Positions 46,602-56,267 of a stretch of 64,000 nt of DNA are shown here, in pieces. The stretch is from the NCBI RefSeq assembly GCF_040215105.1, contig NZ_CP157875.1, forward strand, positions 3,091,501 through 3,155,500. The letters are read 5' to 3'. The DNA comes from Aeromonas veronii (GTDB lineage: Bacteria; Pseudomonadota; Gammaproteobacteria; Enterobacterales; Aeromonadaceae). A program made the translations under genes and the position numbers. The notes below the pieces were generated by a model that was not told where the DNA came from, did not search any database, and saw nothing but the letters and a program-made list of their open reading frames with translations. Position 1 is the first letter of the stretch, and each line of letters starts with the position of its first letter.

Positions 46602-48242
46602 ATGCAGACTCCCGAGCCAGAGAAAAAAGCCCAGCCCAAGCCCAGACGCATACTGTTGGTCAACGAGCAGCGCTCCTTCCAGATGATGATGAAGGCCATG
46701 CTGCTCAACATCGGCATCAATCGCATCACCTACATCAACTCCGCCGAGGAGGCCAGACGCCGCTGCCAGAAAGAGACCTTCGACATCTATCTGCTGGACT
46801 ATGAGCTGGGCAGCGGGGAGAACGGTCGCCAGCTGCTGGAGAGTCTGCGGGATCAGAAGCTCATTCCGCCCCAGAGCGTGGTGATCATGGTCAGCAGCGA
46901 CGGCTCCCGGGCCATGGTGCTGAGCGCCCTCGAGGCCGAACCCGACGAATACCTGATGAAGCCCTTCTCTCAGGAGCAGTTCTCGTTTCGCTTGAAGCGC
47001 GCCCTCGCCCGCCGCCAGGCCCTGGAGAGCGTCTTTACCGCCCTCACCCAGGATGATCTGCCGGCCCTGATTGAGGCGTGCGCCGCCCAGGCCGATCGGG
47101 TGCCCCGCTTTGCCAACTTCTGCCGCTGTCTGCAGGCCAACACCCAGCTCAAGCTCGGTCAGGCGAGGGAAGCCCGCAGCCTGATGCGCCAGTTGCTGGC
47201 CGGACAGGAGAACAGCTGGGCCCGGCTCACCCTTGGCAAGGCCTGCCATACCCTCGCGCTGCATGAGGAGGCGGTGAGCCACCTGCAGGTGACCCTGAAA
47301 AATGCCCCGTTGATGGTGGAGGCCTACCTCTGGCTGGCGGAGTCCCAGCTCGCCCTCGGCAACAGCGATCTGGCCCAGCAGGAGCTGCGCCGGGCGGTGG
47401 ACATCTCCCCCCAGTCCGTCCAGCTCTCCCGCCGGCTGGCCGAGGTCTGCCTGCTGCGCCACGACTACGGTCAGGCCAAGGATGTGTTGCTCTCCCTCAT
47501 CGATCTCTCCCGCAACTCCATCCACCGCACCCCGCACTATCTGGGAGCCTACATCCAGACCCTGACCCTCTATGCCCTCAACAGCAACGACGGTTACCAC
47601 ATCGCCAACCTGCAAAAGCAGGTGAATTCGGCCCTGTCCCGCATTCGCGACTCCCTGATGATGGCGGAGTTCAACTACCCGGTGTTCGAGCAGATCTGCC
47701 AGGCCAGGGTGCAGATCGCCCTCGGTGAACTGCTCAGGGGCAAGAAGATGCTCTACCGCGCGAACCAGAACTGGCTGGATCAACCCGAGACCATGCCCCC
47801 CGCCCTGCTGGGAGAGACCATATTGGCGCTCTATCAGCTCGGCGAGTTCGAGTACGCCGAGAGTCTGCAGGCCCTGCTAGCGGAGGATGAAGACAGGCTG
47901 CTCACCACCTGCATCCAGGTTACCCGGGATGACAAGACGGTGCAGGAGCGCCGCCAGCGCTACCAGCAGCTCAACGAGCTGGGGATCAAGGCCTATCAGG
48001 GTGGAGAGCTGGAGCAGGCCCTCAGCCACTTTCGCGAGGCCCTGCGCCGCACCCCGGCCAACACCGGGGCGGCCCTCAACAAGATCCAGGTGCTGTTGCA
48101 ACTGATGCAGAAGAACCGCAAGAGTCCAGAATTTGGCGCCGAGTGCCGGGAGACCCTGGAGGTGCTGGAAGGCATTCCCTTGAATCCCGCCCAGCAGGAG
48201 CGTTTTCGCAAGCTGCGCCAGGAATATAACCAGCTCAACTAA
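46602..48242 (+). CDS. Response-regulator receiver protein with TPR-repeat output
   Basis: 546 residues. The CheY-like receiver (about 15-135) has the phosphoacceptor Asp66 in IYLLDYELG, the switch Ser in VIMVSSDGS and Lys in YLMKPFS; the first acidic position is Asn21-Glu22 rather than two acids. The rest is helical TPR repeats (NSWARLTLGKACHTLALHEEAVSHLQVTL; MVEAYLWLAESQLALGNSDLAQQELRRAV; ALSHFREALRRTPANTGAALNKIQVLLQL). No DNA-binding or enzymatic domain, so it probably acts through protein contacts. No histidine kinase is adjacent. Confidence 0.9.
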   Translation: MQTPEPEKKAQPKPRRILLVNEQRSFQMMMKAMLLNIGINRITYINSAEEARRRCQKETFDIYLLDYELGSGENGRQLLESLRDQKLIPPQSVVIMVSSDGSRAMVLSALEAEPDEYLMKPFSQEQFSFRLKRALARRQALESVFTALTQDDLPALIEACAAQADRVPRFANFCRCLQANTQLKLGQAREARSLMRQLLAGQENSWARLTLGKACHTLALHEEAVSHLQVTLKNAPLMVEAYLWLAESQLALGNSDLAQQELRRAVDISPQSVQLSRRLAEVCLLRHDYGQAKDVLLSLIDLSRNSIHRTPHYLGAYIQTLTLYALNSNDGYHIANLQKQVNSALSRIRDSLMMAEFNYPVFEQICQARVQIALGELLRGKKMLYRANQNWLDQPETMPPALLGETILALYQLGEFEYAESLQALLAEDEDRLLTTCIQVTRDDKTVQERRQRYQQLNELGIKAYQGGELEQALSHFREALRRTPANTGAALNKIQVLLQLMQKNRKSPEFGAECRETLEVLEGIPLNPAQQERFRKLRQEYNQLN

Positions 48243-48299
48243 GCGCCTCCCGTCCCCCCTCACCTATGCTGATACCAGTTCAGCGAGGGAGAGGACAGC

Positions 48300-49262
48300 A
48301 TGGCAATGTGCCGGTATCTGGTGGCCGATGGCCGCCACTGCAGCGAAGAGGCGGGAGATCAGGATCTGTGCCGCTGGCACGACCCCAAGGGGGATCATCA
48401 ATCCCCCGGCACCCTTCAGGCGCTGGAAAACTATGTGCGCCAGGGGGGTCTGTGCCACGGCTTGCAACTGGCCAGGGCCGAGCTCGCTGACCTCAACCTG
48501 GTGAACAAGCAAGGTCCCCAGGGTTTCTTGCTGGAGCAGTGCAACCTCTATCGCGCCAATCTGCGCGGCGCCCACCTCTACGGCCTCAGGATTCACGGCG
48601 GCAGCCTGATGAAGGCCGACCTCAGCGAGGCCAACCTGCACTGCGCCGAGCTGCACGACGTGAACCTGCTCGGCATCCGCTGGAAGAACACCCGCCTCGA
48701 CAACCTGGATACCGGCAAGCGGCTGATGCAGGACAGGAAGGGGCGCCGCGAGCGGGATCCAGCCCAGGCCCGCGTCTGGTTCAAGGAGGCGGAAGAGACC
48801 TACCGGGATCTGCGCAAAGCCTCAGAGGCCCAGGGCATCTTCACCATGTCCGGTCGCTACATCCAGCAGGAGCTCACCATGCGCCGCCTGCAGATGCCGT
48901 TTTGCTCCTACCAGCGCTTCGCCTCCTGGATAGTGGATCTCTTCTGCGGCTACGGCGAGGCCCCCATGCGGGTGGTGCTCTTCTCCCTGCTGCTCATCTT
49001 CATCTGCAGCATCTTCTACTTCTTCTTTGGCCTGAGCTTCAGCGGCAATCATCTCATCTACCAGCCACAGGCGAGCCTCGAGCAGAACGCCTTCTTCCTG
49101 CTCGAGTGCCTCTACTACAGCGTGGTGACCTTCACCACCCTCGGCTATGGGGACTTCACCCCCGTAGGCCTGTCGCGGATCGTCGCCGCCTTCGAGGCCT
49201 TCACCGGCAGCTTCACGCTGGCGCTGTTCGTGGTGGTGTTTGTCAAGAAGATGACCCGTTGA
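48300..49262 (+). CDS. Pentapeptide-repeat protein with two-helix potassium-channel pore
   Basis: 320 residues. The N-terminus has a Cys/His cluster Cys4-x9-Cys14-x9-Cys24-x2-His27, suggestive of metal binding. Residues ~55-135 form pentapeptide repeats (ANLRGAHLYGLRIHGGSLMKADLSEANLHCAEL in pattern). After a charged linker come a membrane helix (~222-243, VVLFSLLLIFICSIFYFFFG), a pore helix, selectivity filter TTLGYGD at 279-285 and a second helix (~297-315). This is the 2TM ion-channel fold. It probably makes a tetrameric K+ channel with a cytosolic beta-helix gate; the ligand is unknown. GAGAGG precedes the start; Met3 is an alternative start. Confidence 0.88.
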   Translation: MAMCRYLVADGRHCSEEAGDQDLCRWHDPKGDHQSPGTLQALENYVRQGGLCHGLQLARAELADLNLVNKQGPQGFLLEQCNLYRANLRGAHLYGLRIHGGSLMKADLSEANLHCAELHDVNLLGIRWKNTRLDNLDTGKRLMQDRKGRRERDPAQARVWFKEAEETYRDLRKASEAQGIFTMSGRYIQQELTMRRLQMPFCSYQRFASWIVDLFCGYGEAPMRVVLFSLLLIFICSIFYFFFGLSFSGNHLIYQPQASLEQNAFFLLECLYYSVVTFTTLGYGDFTPVGLSRIVAAFEAFTGSFTLALFVVVFVKKMTR

Positions 49263-49365
49263 CCCGCCACTGTTCAGGGACTGGCCTCTGGCCCGCCCCG
49301 CACTTGCATCCGGGGCGGATCCCGAGTTCAATAGCCACTAATAAAAACGACATGAGCATCCCGAC

Positions 49366-50172
49366 ATGAAGATCATCTCTTTCAATATCAATGGCCTGCG
49401 TGCCCGTCTTCATCAGTTGCAAGCCATCATCGACAAGCATCAGCCGGATGTGATCGGCCTGCAGGAGATCAAGGTCCACGACGAGGCCTTCCCGGTAGCC
49501 GACGTGGAGGCCATGGGGTATCACGTGGCGTTCCACGGCCAGAAGGGCCATTACGGGGTCGCCATCATGAGCAAGCAGGCCCCCATCGAGGTGCAAAAGG
49601 GCTTCCCCACCGATGAGGAAGATGCCCAGCGCCGCATGATCATGGCCAGTTTCAAGCGGGAAGACGGCTCCATCATCAAGGTGATGAACGGCTACTTCCC
49701 CCAGGGGGAGAGCCAGGATCACGAGACCAAGTTCCCGGCCAAACAGAAGTTCTACGAGGATCTGCAGCACTATCTCGAGACCCACCACAGCCCGAGCGAC
49801 CAGATAGCGCTGATCGGGGATATGAACATCTCCCCCACGGATCTGGACATCGGCATCGGCGAGGCGAACCGCAAGCGCTGGCTGCGGGACGGCAAGTGCT
49901 CCTTCCTGCCCATCGAGCGGGAATGGATGGAGCGCCTGAAAGGCTTCGGCCTGACCGACACCTTCCGCGCCGCCAACCCCACCGAGTGCAAGCGCTTCTC
50001 CTGGTTCGACTACCGCTCCCGGGGTTTTGACGAGAACCGGGGCCTGCGCATCGATCTCATCATGGCATCCGATGCTCTCAAGGACACCGTGACCGAGACC
50101 GGCATCGACTACGAGCTGCGCGGCATCGAGAAACCCTCGGATCACGCCCCCATCTGGACCTGCTTCGCCTGA
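49366..50172 (+). CDS. xthA: Exodeoxyribonuclease III
   Basis: AP endonuclease and 3'-5' exonuclease for base excision repair, 268 residues. [18 protein letters not shown] supplies the first catalytic Asn, [12 protein letters not shown] the metal-binding Glu, [14 protein letters not shown] the Asp/Asn pair, and KPSDHAPIW the C-terminal Asp-His. Single gene followed by a strong terminator. Confidence 0.96.
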   Translation: MKIISFNINGLRARLHQLQAIIDKHQPDVIGLQEIKVHDEAFPVADVEAMGYHVAFHGQKGHYGVAIMSKQAPIEVQKGFPTDEEDAQRRMIMASFKREDGSIIKVMNGYFPQGESQDHETKFPAKQKFYEDLQHYLETHHSPSDQIALIGDMNISPTDLDIGIGEANRKRWLRDGKCSFLPIEREWMERLKGFGLTDTFRAANPTECKRFSWFDYRSRGFDENRGLRIDLIMASDALKDTVTETGIDYELRGIEKPSDHAPIWTCFA

Positions 50173-50210
50173 CACCAGATCCTCTCTGGCTGACAGACGC
50201 CACACTCGTC

Positions 50211-50241
50211 AAACAAGGCACCCCTGGGGTGCCTTGTTTGT
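50211..50241. terminator. Terminator after xthA
   Basis: Thirteen-base perfect stem AAACAAGGCACCC/GGGTGCCTTGTTT with a three-base loop and T-rich tail. Confidence 0.88.
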
Positions 50242-50390
50242 TGCAACAGAGCCCAGGCAGGGACATCTCGCCCCCATGGCTCGCCCTCACGGTGCGTCGC
50301 CACGACTTTCCACCTCTTGAGCGCAAGGCCCCCTTGACCTTACCCCTTTAGTAAGGTTTACATTCGCCCCAACGTTTATGGGAGTTGTCC

Positions 50391-50819
50391 ATGCTGTCAT
50401 CGAGATTGCCCACTGTGCTCATCGCCCGGCTGTTGCTGGCGCTGGTGCTCGTGTGCAATCTGACCCTCTGCATCAGCTGGCACGGCGCCGCCCCCGACGA
50501 CGGGGCCGCCATGGGGATGTCCGCCTCCATGGGCGGGGAACTCGCGGCCATGCAGAGCCTTGCCTGCCACGACAGCCAAGCCAGCCCCCAGAGTCAGGAT
50601 GATTGCCAGATGCACGGCGGCCTCAGTGCTGGCGGTGCCGGCCTGCCCTTGCTAGCCGCCCTGCTGATCCTCTTTGCCCTGCCCCTGTTGTTGATGCCAC
50701 GCCTCGGGGATCTCCTCGCCCTGGATCAGTGGCTGCGCAACCCCTTGCTGCGCCTGCGCGGTGCCCACCCTCCCTCCTGGCCCAGACGGCATCTGATGCT
50801 CTCTGTGCTGCGCCATTAG
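50391..50819 (+). CDS. Small membrane/periplasmic protein heading the copper-efflux cluster
   Basis: 142 residues, unrecognised. An N-terminal hydrophobic segment (VLIARLLLALVLVCNLTLCISW) is followed by a Met/Asp/Cys/His-bearing loop (GMSASMGGELAAMQSLACHDSQ and CQMHGG) and a second membrane helix (LPLLAALLILFALPLLLMPRL). Position 290 bases before cusB on the same strand and the soft-metal-ligand loop suggest a role with copper or silver, but this is inference. TTTACATTCGCC upstream may be part of its promoter. The ATG at 50391 has GGAG nearby. Confidence 0.7.
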   Translation: MLSSRLPTVLIARLLLALVLVCNLTLCISWHGAAPDDGAAMGMSASMGGELAAMQSLACHDSQASPQSQDDCQMHGGLSAGGAGLPLLAALLILFALPLLLMPRLGDLLALDQWLRNPLLRLRGAHPPSWPRRHLMLSVLRH

Positions 50820-51108
50820 AAACATCTTCTACCGCTAGCCTGCGTGATGGCATGTCCATCGCCTAAAGCAATCCGTACCAGTCGATTATGTCGCTGGCAT
50901 CCCGTTTGCCAACCAGGTCTGCCAACCGCGATCCCGCTCTCCATTCCCGTCGGCCCTTGTCAGGCCCGGCTATCGAACATGGCGGATCCCGGCCCGGCCT
51001 GACGGCTCGTCAGAAGAGAAGATGTACCATGTCATCAGCCAAGATTGCCGCGCCACGGCGCCCTGCGGGTCTTCCCGCCACCTGCCCGACTCTTGCGGGG
51101 AGGCAGCC

Positions 51109-52602
51109 ATGAACAAGAACCTCATCCTCTGTGCCCTGCTGCTCGCCATCGGTGCCGGCGGCGGTTATCTGGCCGCCACCCGTCTAGGACAGGGCGCCAG
51201 CGCCGAGAAGACCCCCCTCTACTGGGTCAACCCCATGGATCCGCGCGACAAACGCGATGGCCCCGCCAAGGACAACATGGGGATGGACTTCATTCCCGTC
51301 TATGAAGAGAAACAAGGAGGGTCGCCCGGCACCGTCACCATCAACCCCCAGATCCAGCAGAACCTGGGAGTGCGGCTCGCGGCGGTGGAAAGGCTGCCCG
51401 TCCACCAGCAGATCGAGACCGTGGGTTATGTGGGTTATGACGAGGAGCGGCTGGAGGCCATCAACGCCCGCATGGCGGGCTGGATCCGCAACCTCGCCAT
51501 CAAGAACGAGGGGCAGAAGGTGGCCAAGGGCAGCTTCATCTACGATCTCTACGCCCCGGATCTGGTGAATGCCCAGCACGAGTACCTGCTGGCGCTCAAC
51601 ACCACTAACCCCCTGCTGCTGCGCGCCGCCGAGGGCAAGTTGAAATCCCTGCAGGTGCCGGCGGATCAGATAGCCGCCCTCAAGCGCAGCCGCCAGGTGC
51701 AGGAGACCATCCGCATCTACGCCCCGAGCAGCGGCTATGTGTCTGAGCTGAAAGTGCGCGAAGGCCAGTATGTGGAGCCCGCCGCCCCCCTGTTCAACAT
51801 CAGCACCCTCTCTCAGGTATGGGTCAGCGCCGAGGTGTTCGAACGCCAGGCCGCCCAGCTGAAGGTCGGGGACCCCGTCACCATGACCCTGGACTATGCC
51901 CCCGGCCGCCAGTGGCAGGGCAAGGTGGATTACCTCTATCCCACCCTGGATGCCCAGACCCGAACCCTCAAGGTACGCCTGCGCTTTGACAATCCGGACG
52001 AGTTCTTGAAACCCAACATGTTCGCCAAGGTGAGTATCCGAAGCGGCAACGGCGCTCCCCAGAACCTGGTTCCGAGCGAAGCGGTGATCCGTACCGGCAG
52101 CCAGAACCGGCTGGTGCTGGCCCTGGCGGATGGCGACTTCAAGTCGGTGGCCGTGACCCTGGGCCCCCAGTTTGGTGACAAGGTGGCCATCCTGGAGGGG
52201 GTCGAACCCGGCGATCGCATCGTCTCCTCGGCCCAGTTCCTGCTCGACTCCGAATCCAGCATCACCTCCGACTTCCAGCGCATGACCGCGATACGGCCCC
52301 AGCAGATCTGGACCCAGGGGGAGATCCAGGCGGTGGACCTTGCCGGTCGCACCCTGGGGGTCGCCCACCAGCCCATCCCCGAGTGGCAATGGCCCGCCAT
52401 GGAGATGGACTTCACCGTCGCCGAGGACGTCGACATGAGCCAGCTGAAACAGGGCCAGAGCCTGCATCTGCAGGTGGAACAAGAAGGGGATGAGTACAAG
52501 ATCGTCAACGTTCATATCGAGGATGCTGACAAAGCCGCCCCTGCCAACGATGACATGAAGAGCATGGATCACAGCCAGCACGACATGGGGGACAAATCAT
52601 GA
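51109..52602 (+). CDS. cusB: Copper/silver efflux RND periplasmic adaptor with fused C-terminal CusF domain
   Basis: 497 residues. N-terminal signal anchor MNKNLILCALLLAIGAGGGYLAA, then a heavy-metal-binding segment YWVNPMDPRDKRDGPAKDNMGMDFIPVYEE. The adaptor core follows (GWIRNLAIKNEGQKVAKGSFIYDLYAPDLVNAQHEYL; VSELKVREGQYVEPAAPLFNIS; FKSVAVTLGPQFGDKVAILEGV). From ~405 a CusF-type domain with His420, Trp428, Met431 and Met433, the exact 8-3-2 ligand spacing of E. coli CusF. The tail ends in Met/His (MKSMDHSQHDM). It bridges CusA to an outer-membrane channel, whose gene is absent here. The 289 bases upstream hold no recognised gene. Confidence 0.93.
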   Translation: MNKNLILCALLLAIGAGGGYLAATRLGQGASAEKTPLYWVNPMDPRDKRDGPAKDNMGMDFIPVYEEKQGGSPGTVTINPQIQQNLGVRLAAVERLPVHQQIETVGYVGYDEERLEAINARMAGWIRNLAIKNEGQKVAKGSFIYDLYAPDLVNAQHEYLLALNTTNPLLLRAAEGKLKSLQVPADQIAALKRSRQVQETIRIYAPSSGYVSELKVREGQYVEPAAPLFNISTLSQVWVSAEVFERQAAQLKVGDPVTMTLDYAPGRQWQGKVDYLYPTLDAQTRTLKVRLRFDNPDEFLKPNMFAKVSIRSGNGAPQNLVPSEAVIRTGSQNRLVLALADGDFKSVAVTLGPQFGDKVAILEGVEPGDRIVSSAQFLLDSESSITSDFQRMTAIRPQQIWTQGEIQAVDLAGRTLGVAHQPIPEWQWPAMEMDFTVAEDVDMSQLKQGQSLHLQVEQEGDEYKIVNVHIEDADKAAPANDDMKSMDHSQHDMGDKS

Positions 52603-52675
52603 GCCCTGCCTTGATCCGCTGCGTTACCGGTCAGCCCTCCCAGCCACCCGCGGGCCCTGAGCGAGGAGCCACATC

Positions 52676-55600
52676 ATGATCCCATCGATTATTCGCTGGT
52701 CCGTCGGCAACCGCTTCCTGGTGCTGCTGCTGACCCTCATGATCACCGCCTGGGGGCTCTGGTCGGTGAAACAGACCCCGGTGGACGCCCTGCCGGATCT
52801 CTCCGACGTCCAGGTGATCATCAAGACCTCCTACCCGGGCCAGGCGCCCCAGGTGGTGGAAGATCAGGTCACCTACCCCCTCACCACCGCCATGCTGGCG
52901 GTGCCGGGGGCTACCACGGTGCGCGGCTACTCCTTCTTCGGCGACTCCTTCGTCTATGTGCTGTTTGACGACAGCACCGATCTCTACTGGGCCCGGGCCC
53001 GGGTGCTGGAGTACCTGAGCCAGGTGGCCCCAAGCCTGCCCGCCTCTGCCCAGCCCCAGCTTGGCCCCGACGCCACCGGGGTGGGCTGGGTCTACCAGTA
53101 CGCCCTGGTGGACAAAACCGGCAAGCACGACTTGAGCGAGCTCACCTCCCTGCAGAACTGGTTTCTGAAGTACGAGCTGCAGACGGTCAACGGGGTCTCC
53201 GAGGTCGCCACCGTGGGCGGCATGGTGCGCCAGTATCAGGTGCGGGTGGATCCGGACAAGCTGCGCGCCTACGGCATCCCGCTCTCCCTCATCCAGACCG
53301 CCATCGAGATGGGCAACCAGGAGACCGGTGCCTCCGTCATCGAGATGGCGGAAGCGGAATACATGGTGCGCTCCAACGGCTATCTGAAGAGCGTCGAGGA
53401 TCTGAAACAGATCCCCCTCGGCACCAGCGTGCGGGGCGCCCCCCTGCTGCTCGGTGACGTGGCGGAGGTGATCACCGGCCCCCAGAGCCGCCGTGGCATC
53501 GCCGAGCTCAACGGCGAGGGGGAAGTGGTGGGCGGCATCATCGTCATGCGTTACGGCGAGAATGCCCAGCACACCATAGACGGGGTCAAGGCCCGCCTCG
53601 CCCAGCTCAAGTCCAGCCTGCCGGACGGGGTGGAAGTGGTCACCGTCTATGACCGCTCGGATCTCATCGCCCGCGCCATCGACAACCTCTCCGGCAAGCT
53701 CATCGAGGAGTTCGCCGTGGTGGTGCTGGTCTGTCTCGCCTTCCTGTTCCACCTGCGCTCCTCCCTGGTGGTGGTCATCTCCTTGCCCATCGCCATCCTG
53801 GTCGCCTTCATCGTCATGCACCTGCAGGGGATCAACGCCAACATCATGTCCCTTGGCGGCATCGCCATCGCCATCGGTGCCATGGTGGATGGCGCCATCG
53901 TGATGATAGAGAACGTCCACAAGCATATGGAGCGCACAGAGCTTAACGAGAAGAACCGCTGGCAGGTGATCGTCGAGGCGAGTATCGAGGTGGGCCCCGC
54001 CATCTTCTTCTCCCTGCTCATCATCACCATGAGCTTCCTGCCGGTGTTCGCCCTGGAGGCCCAGGAGGGACGCATGTTCCACCCGCTCGCCTACACCAAG
54101 ACCTACGCCATGGCGGCGGCGGCCGGGCTCTCCATCACGCTCGTACCGGTCATCATGGGCTACTTCATCCGCGGCAGGGTCTTGCCCGAGCAGGCCAACC
54201 CGCTGAACCGGGGCCTGAGCAATGGCTATATTCCGCTACTCAATGCCGTGCTGGCACGCCCCAAGACCACCCTCGTCACGGCGTTGGTGGTGACTGTGGT
54301 GGGCTTCTGGCCGCTGCACTATCTGGGCTCCGAGTTCATACCGCCGTTCGATGAGGGGGACATCATGTACATGCCCACCACGGCGGCGAACATCTCGGTG
54401 GGCAAGGCGCGGGAGATCCTGCAGCAGACCGACAAGCTCATTCGCACCGTGCCCGAGGTACAGAACGTGTTCGGCAAGGCGGGCCGCGCCGACTCCGCCA
54501 CCGATCCCGCCGATCTCGTGATGATGGAGACCAGCATACAGCTCAAGCCCCGCGATCAGTGGCGCCCGGGCATGACCCCGGAGAAGCTCAAAGAGGAGCT
54601 CGACTCCCTCATCCGCTTCCCCGGTCTCACCAACGCCTGGGTGCCTCCCATCAAGACCCGCATCGACATGCTGGCCACCGGTATCAAAACGCCGGTGGGC
54701 ATCAAGATAGCGGGCCCCGACCTCAAGATCATTCAGGGGATAGGCCAACAGTTGGAGCAGATCGTCGGCAAGGTGCAGGGAGCATCGTCCGTCTACGCCG
54801 AGCGGGTGGCGGGCGGTCGCTATGTCAAGGTGGATATAGACCGTCTGAAGGCGGCGCGCTATGGCCTCAACATCGCCGAGGTGCAGGCGGTGCTCGCCAC
54901 CGCGGTGGGGGGCATGGACGTGGGCCAAACCATAGAGGGGCGCGAACGCTATCCCATCAACTTGCGCTATCCCCAGAGCTATCGCGACTCGGTGGCAAGC
55001 CTGGAGCTGCTGCCCCTGGTGACCCCCAAAGGCGAGCGCATCGCCCTGGCGGACGTGGCCCGGGTCTATATCAGCGACGAGGCCCCCATGCTCAGGAGCG
55101 AGAACGCGCGTCTCAACGGCTGGGTCTACGTGGATATCCGGGACAGAGACATAGGATCCTTCGTGGCCGAGGCCAAGGCCGAGGTGGACAAGCAGCTGGT
55201 GCTGCCGGCGGGTTACGCCCTCACCTGGTCCGGGCAGTATGAGTACATGGAGCGGGCCAAGGCACGTCTGGCCTACGTGGTGCCCCTGACCCTCGCCATC
55301 ATAGTGCTGCTGCTCTATCTCGCGTTCCGCCGCTTCCAGGAGGTGCTGCTCATCCTCATCACCTTGCCGCTCGCCGTGGTCGGGGGGATCTGGACCGTCT
55401 GGCTGCTGGACTTCAACCTCTCGGTGGCGGTGGGGGTCGGCTTTATCGCCCTGGCCGGGGTGGCGGTGGAAACCGGCGTGCTGATGCTGGTCTACCTCAA
55501 CCACGCCTGGGACGATCTCGTCGCCCGCGGCAAGCCCACCCTGCAGGGCCTGCACGATGCCGTCATCCAGGGGGCCGCCCTGCGCCTGCGACCCAAGATG

Positions 55601-55801
55601 ATGACGGTGGTGACCATCATCGCCGGCCTGTTGCCCATCATGTGGAGCCAGGGTACCGGCTCCGAGGTAATGCAGCGCATCGCCGCCCCCATGATCGGCG
55701 GCATGGTGACGGCCCTGGTGCTCACCCTGCTGGTCCTGCCGGCGGCCTTCTATCTGTGGCGACGCCGCGCCGTGGAACGGGCGCAAAGCGATGCCCAATG
55801 A
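52676..55801 (+). CDS. cusA: Copper/silver efflux RND permease
   Basis: 1041-residue heavy-metal-efflux RND pump. Begins [29 protein letters not shown]4 carries [19 protein letters not shown]. The three methionines of the CusA metal site and relay are retained in [21 protein letters not shown] and [21 protein letters not shown], marking Cu(I)/Ag(I) rather than Zn/Co specificity. The C-terminal half ([23 protein letters not shown], [17 protein letters not shown]) is complete. 73 bases after cusB, AGGAG before the start. Confidence 0.96.
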   Translation: MIPSIIRWSVGNRFLVLLLTLMITAWGLWSVKQTPVDALPDLSDVQVIIKTSYPGQAPQVVEDQVTYPLTTAMLAVPGATTVRGYSFFGDSFVYVLFDDSTDLYWARARVLEYLSQVAPSLPASAQPQLGPDATGVGWVYQYALVDKTGKHDLSELTSLQNWFLKYELQTVNGVSEVATVGGMVRQYQVRVDPDKLRAYGIPLSLIQTAIEMGNQETGASVIEMAEAEYMVRSNGYLKSVEDLKQIPLGTSVRGAPLLLGDVAEVITGPQSRRGIAELNGEGEVVGGIIVMRYGENAQHTIDGVKARLAQLKSSLPDGVEVVTVYDRSDLIARAIDNLSGKLIEEFAVVVLVCLAFLFHLRSSLVVVISLPIAILVAFIVMHLQGINANIMSLGGIAIAIGAMVDGAIVMIENVHKHMERTELNEKNRWQVIVEASIEVGPAIFFSLLIITMSFLPVFALEAQEGRMFHPLAYTKTYAMAAAAGLSITLVPVIMGYFIRGRVLPEQANPLNRGLSNGYIPLLNAVLARPKTTLVTALVVTVVGFWPLHYLGSEFIPPFDEGDIMYMPTTAANISVGKAREILQQTDKLIRTVPEVQNVFGKAGRADSATDPADLVMMETSIQLKPRDQWRPGMTPEKLKEELDSLIRFPGLTNAWVPPIKTRIDMLATGIKTPVGIKIAGPDLKIIQGIGQQLEQIVGKVQGASSVYAERVAGGRYVKVDIDRLKAARYGLNIAEVQAVLATAVGGMDVGQTIEGRERYPINLRYPQSYRDSVASLELLPLVTPKGERIALADVARVYISDEAPMLRSENARLNGWVYVDIRDRDIGSFVAEAKAEVDKQLVLPAGYALTWSGQYEYMERAKARLAYVVPLTLAIIVLLLYLAFRRFQEVLLILITLPLAVVGGIWTVWLLDFNLSVAVGVGFIALAGVAVETGVLMLVYLNHAWDDLVARGKPTLQGLHDAVIQGAALRLRPKMMTVVTIIAGLLPIMWSQGTGSEVMQRIAAPMIGGMVTALVLTLLVLPAAFYLWRRRAVERAQSDAQ

Positions 55802-55845
55802 TCCGAACTCACTATCCAGACCCATTGAATGACAAGGAAAACATC

Positions 55846-56193
55846 ATGAATATCAAAACATTGACCCTGACCCTCCTGCTCGGTTTCGCCTCCCTTCAGG
55901 CCCAGGCCGAGATGACCATGAACCACGAGGGGCACGACATGTCCCAGATGGCGGACAAGGAGATGGGGGACATGACCATGACCCGGGGGATCATCACCCG
56001 CATCGACAGCGAGAACGGCAAGGTGGGGATCAAGCACGAGGCCATCACCAACCTCAAGATGCCCCCCATGACCATGGTGTTCCGGATGGCGGATCCCGCC
56101 CTGCTGGAGGGGTTCAAGGCCGGGGATGCGGTGAACTTCCATGCCGCCAATCCGGCCGGCAAGCTGACGGTGACCATGATGCAGCAGCAGTAA
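55846..56193 (+). CDS. cusF: CusF-like periplasmic copper-binding protein
   Basis: 115 residues with signal peptide MNIKTLTLTLLLGFASLQAQA. A Met/His-rich mature N-terminus (MTMNHEGHDMSQMADKEMGD) precedes the OB-fold: GIITRIDSENGKVGIKHEAITNLKMPPMTMVF. His64, Met75 and Met77 match CusF ligands, but the cation-pi Trp position is Met72. It probably carries Cu(I)/Ag(I) to the pump. 44 bases after cusA, last gene of the cluster. Confidence 0.92.
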   Translation: MNIKTLTLTLLLGFASLQAQAEMTMNHEGHDMSQMADKEMGDMTMTRGIITRIDSENGKVGIKHEAITNLKMPPMTMVFRMADPALLEGFKAGDAVNFHAANPAGKLTVTMMQQQ

Positions 56194-56208
56194 CGGCTGC
56201 CCAAAGCA

Positions 56209-56240
56209 ATAAAAACGGCGGGATTATCCCGCCGTTTTTC
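56209..56240. terminator. Bidirectional terminator after cusF
   Basis: Perfect 13-base stem AAAAACGGCGGGA/TCCCGCCGTTTTT with TTA loop, shared with the converging decarboxylase gene. Confidence 0.9.
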
Positions 56241-56267
56241 TTTCTGACATCACAAGATGTGGTGATA

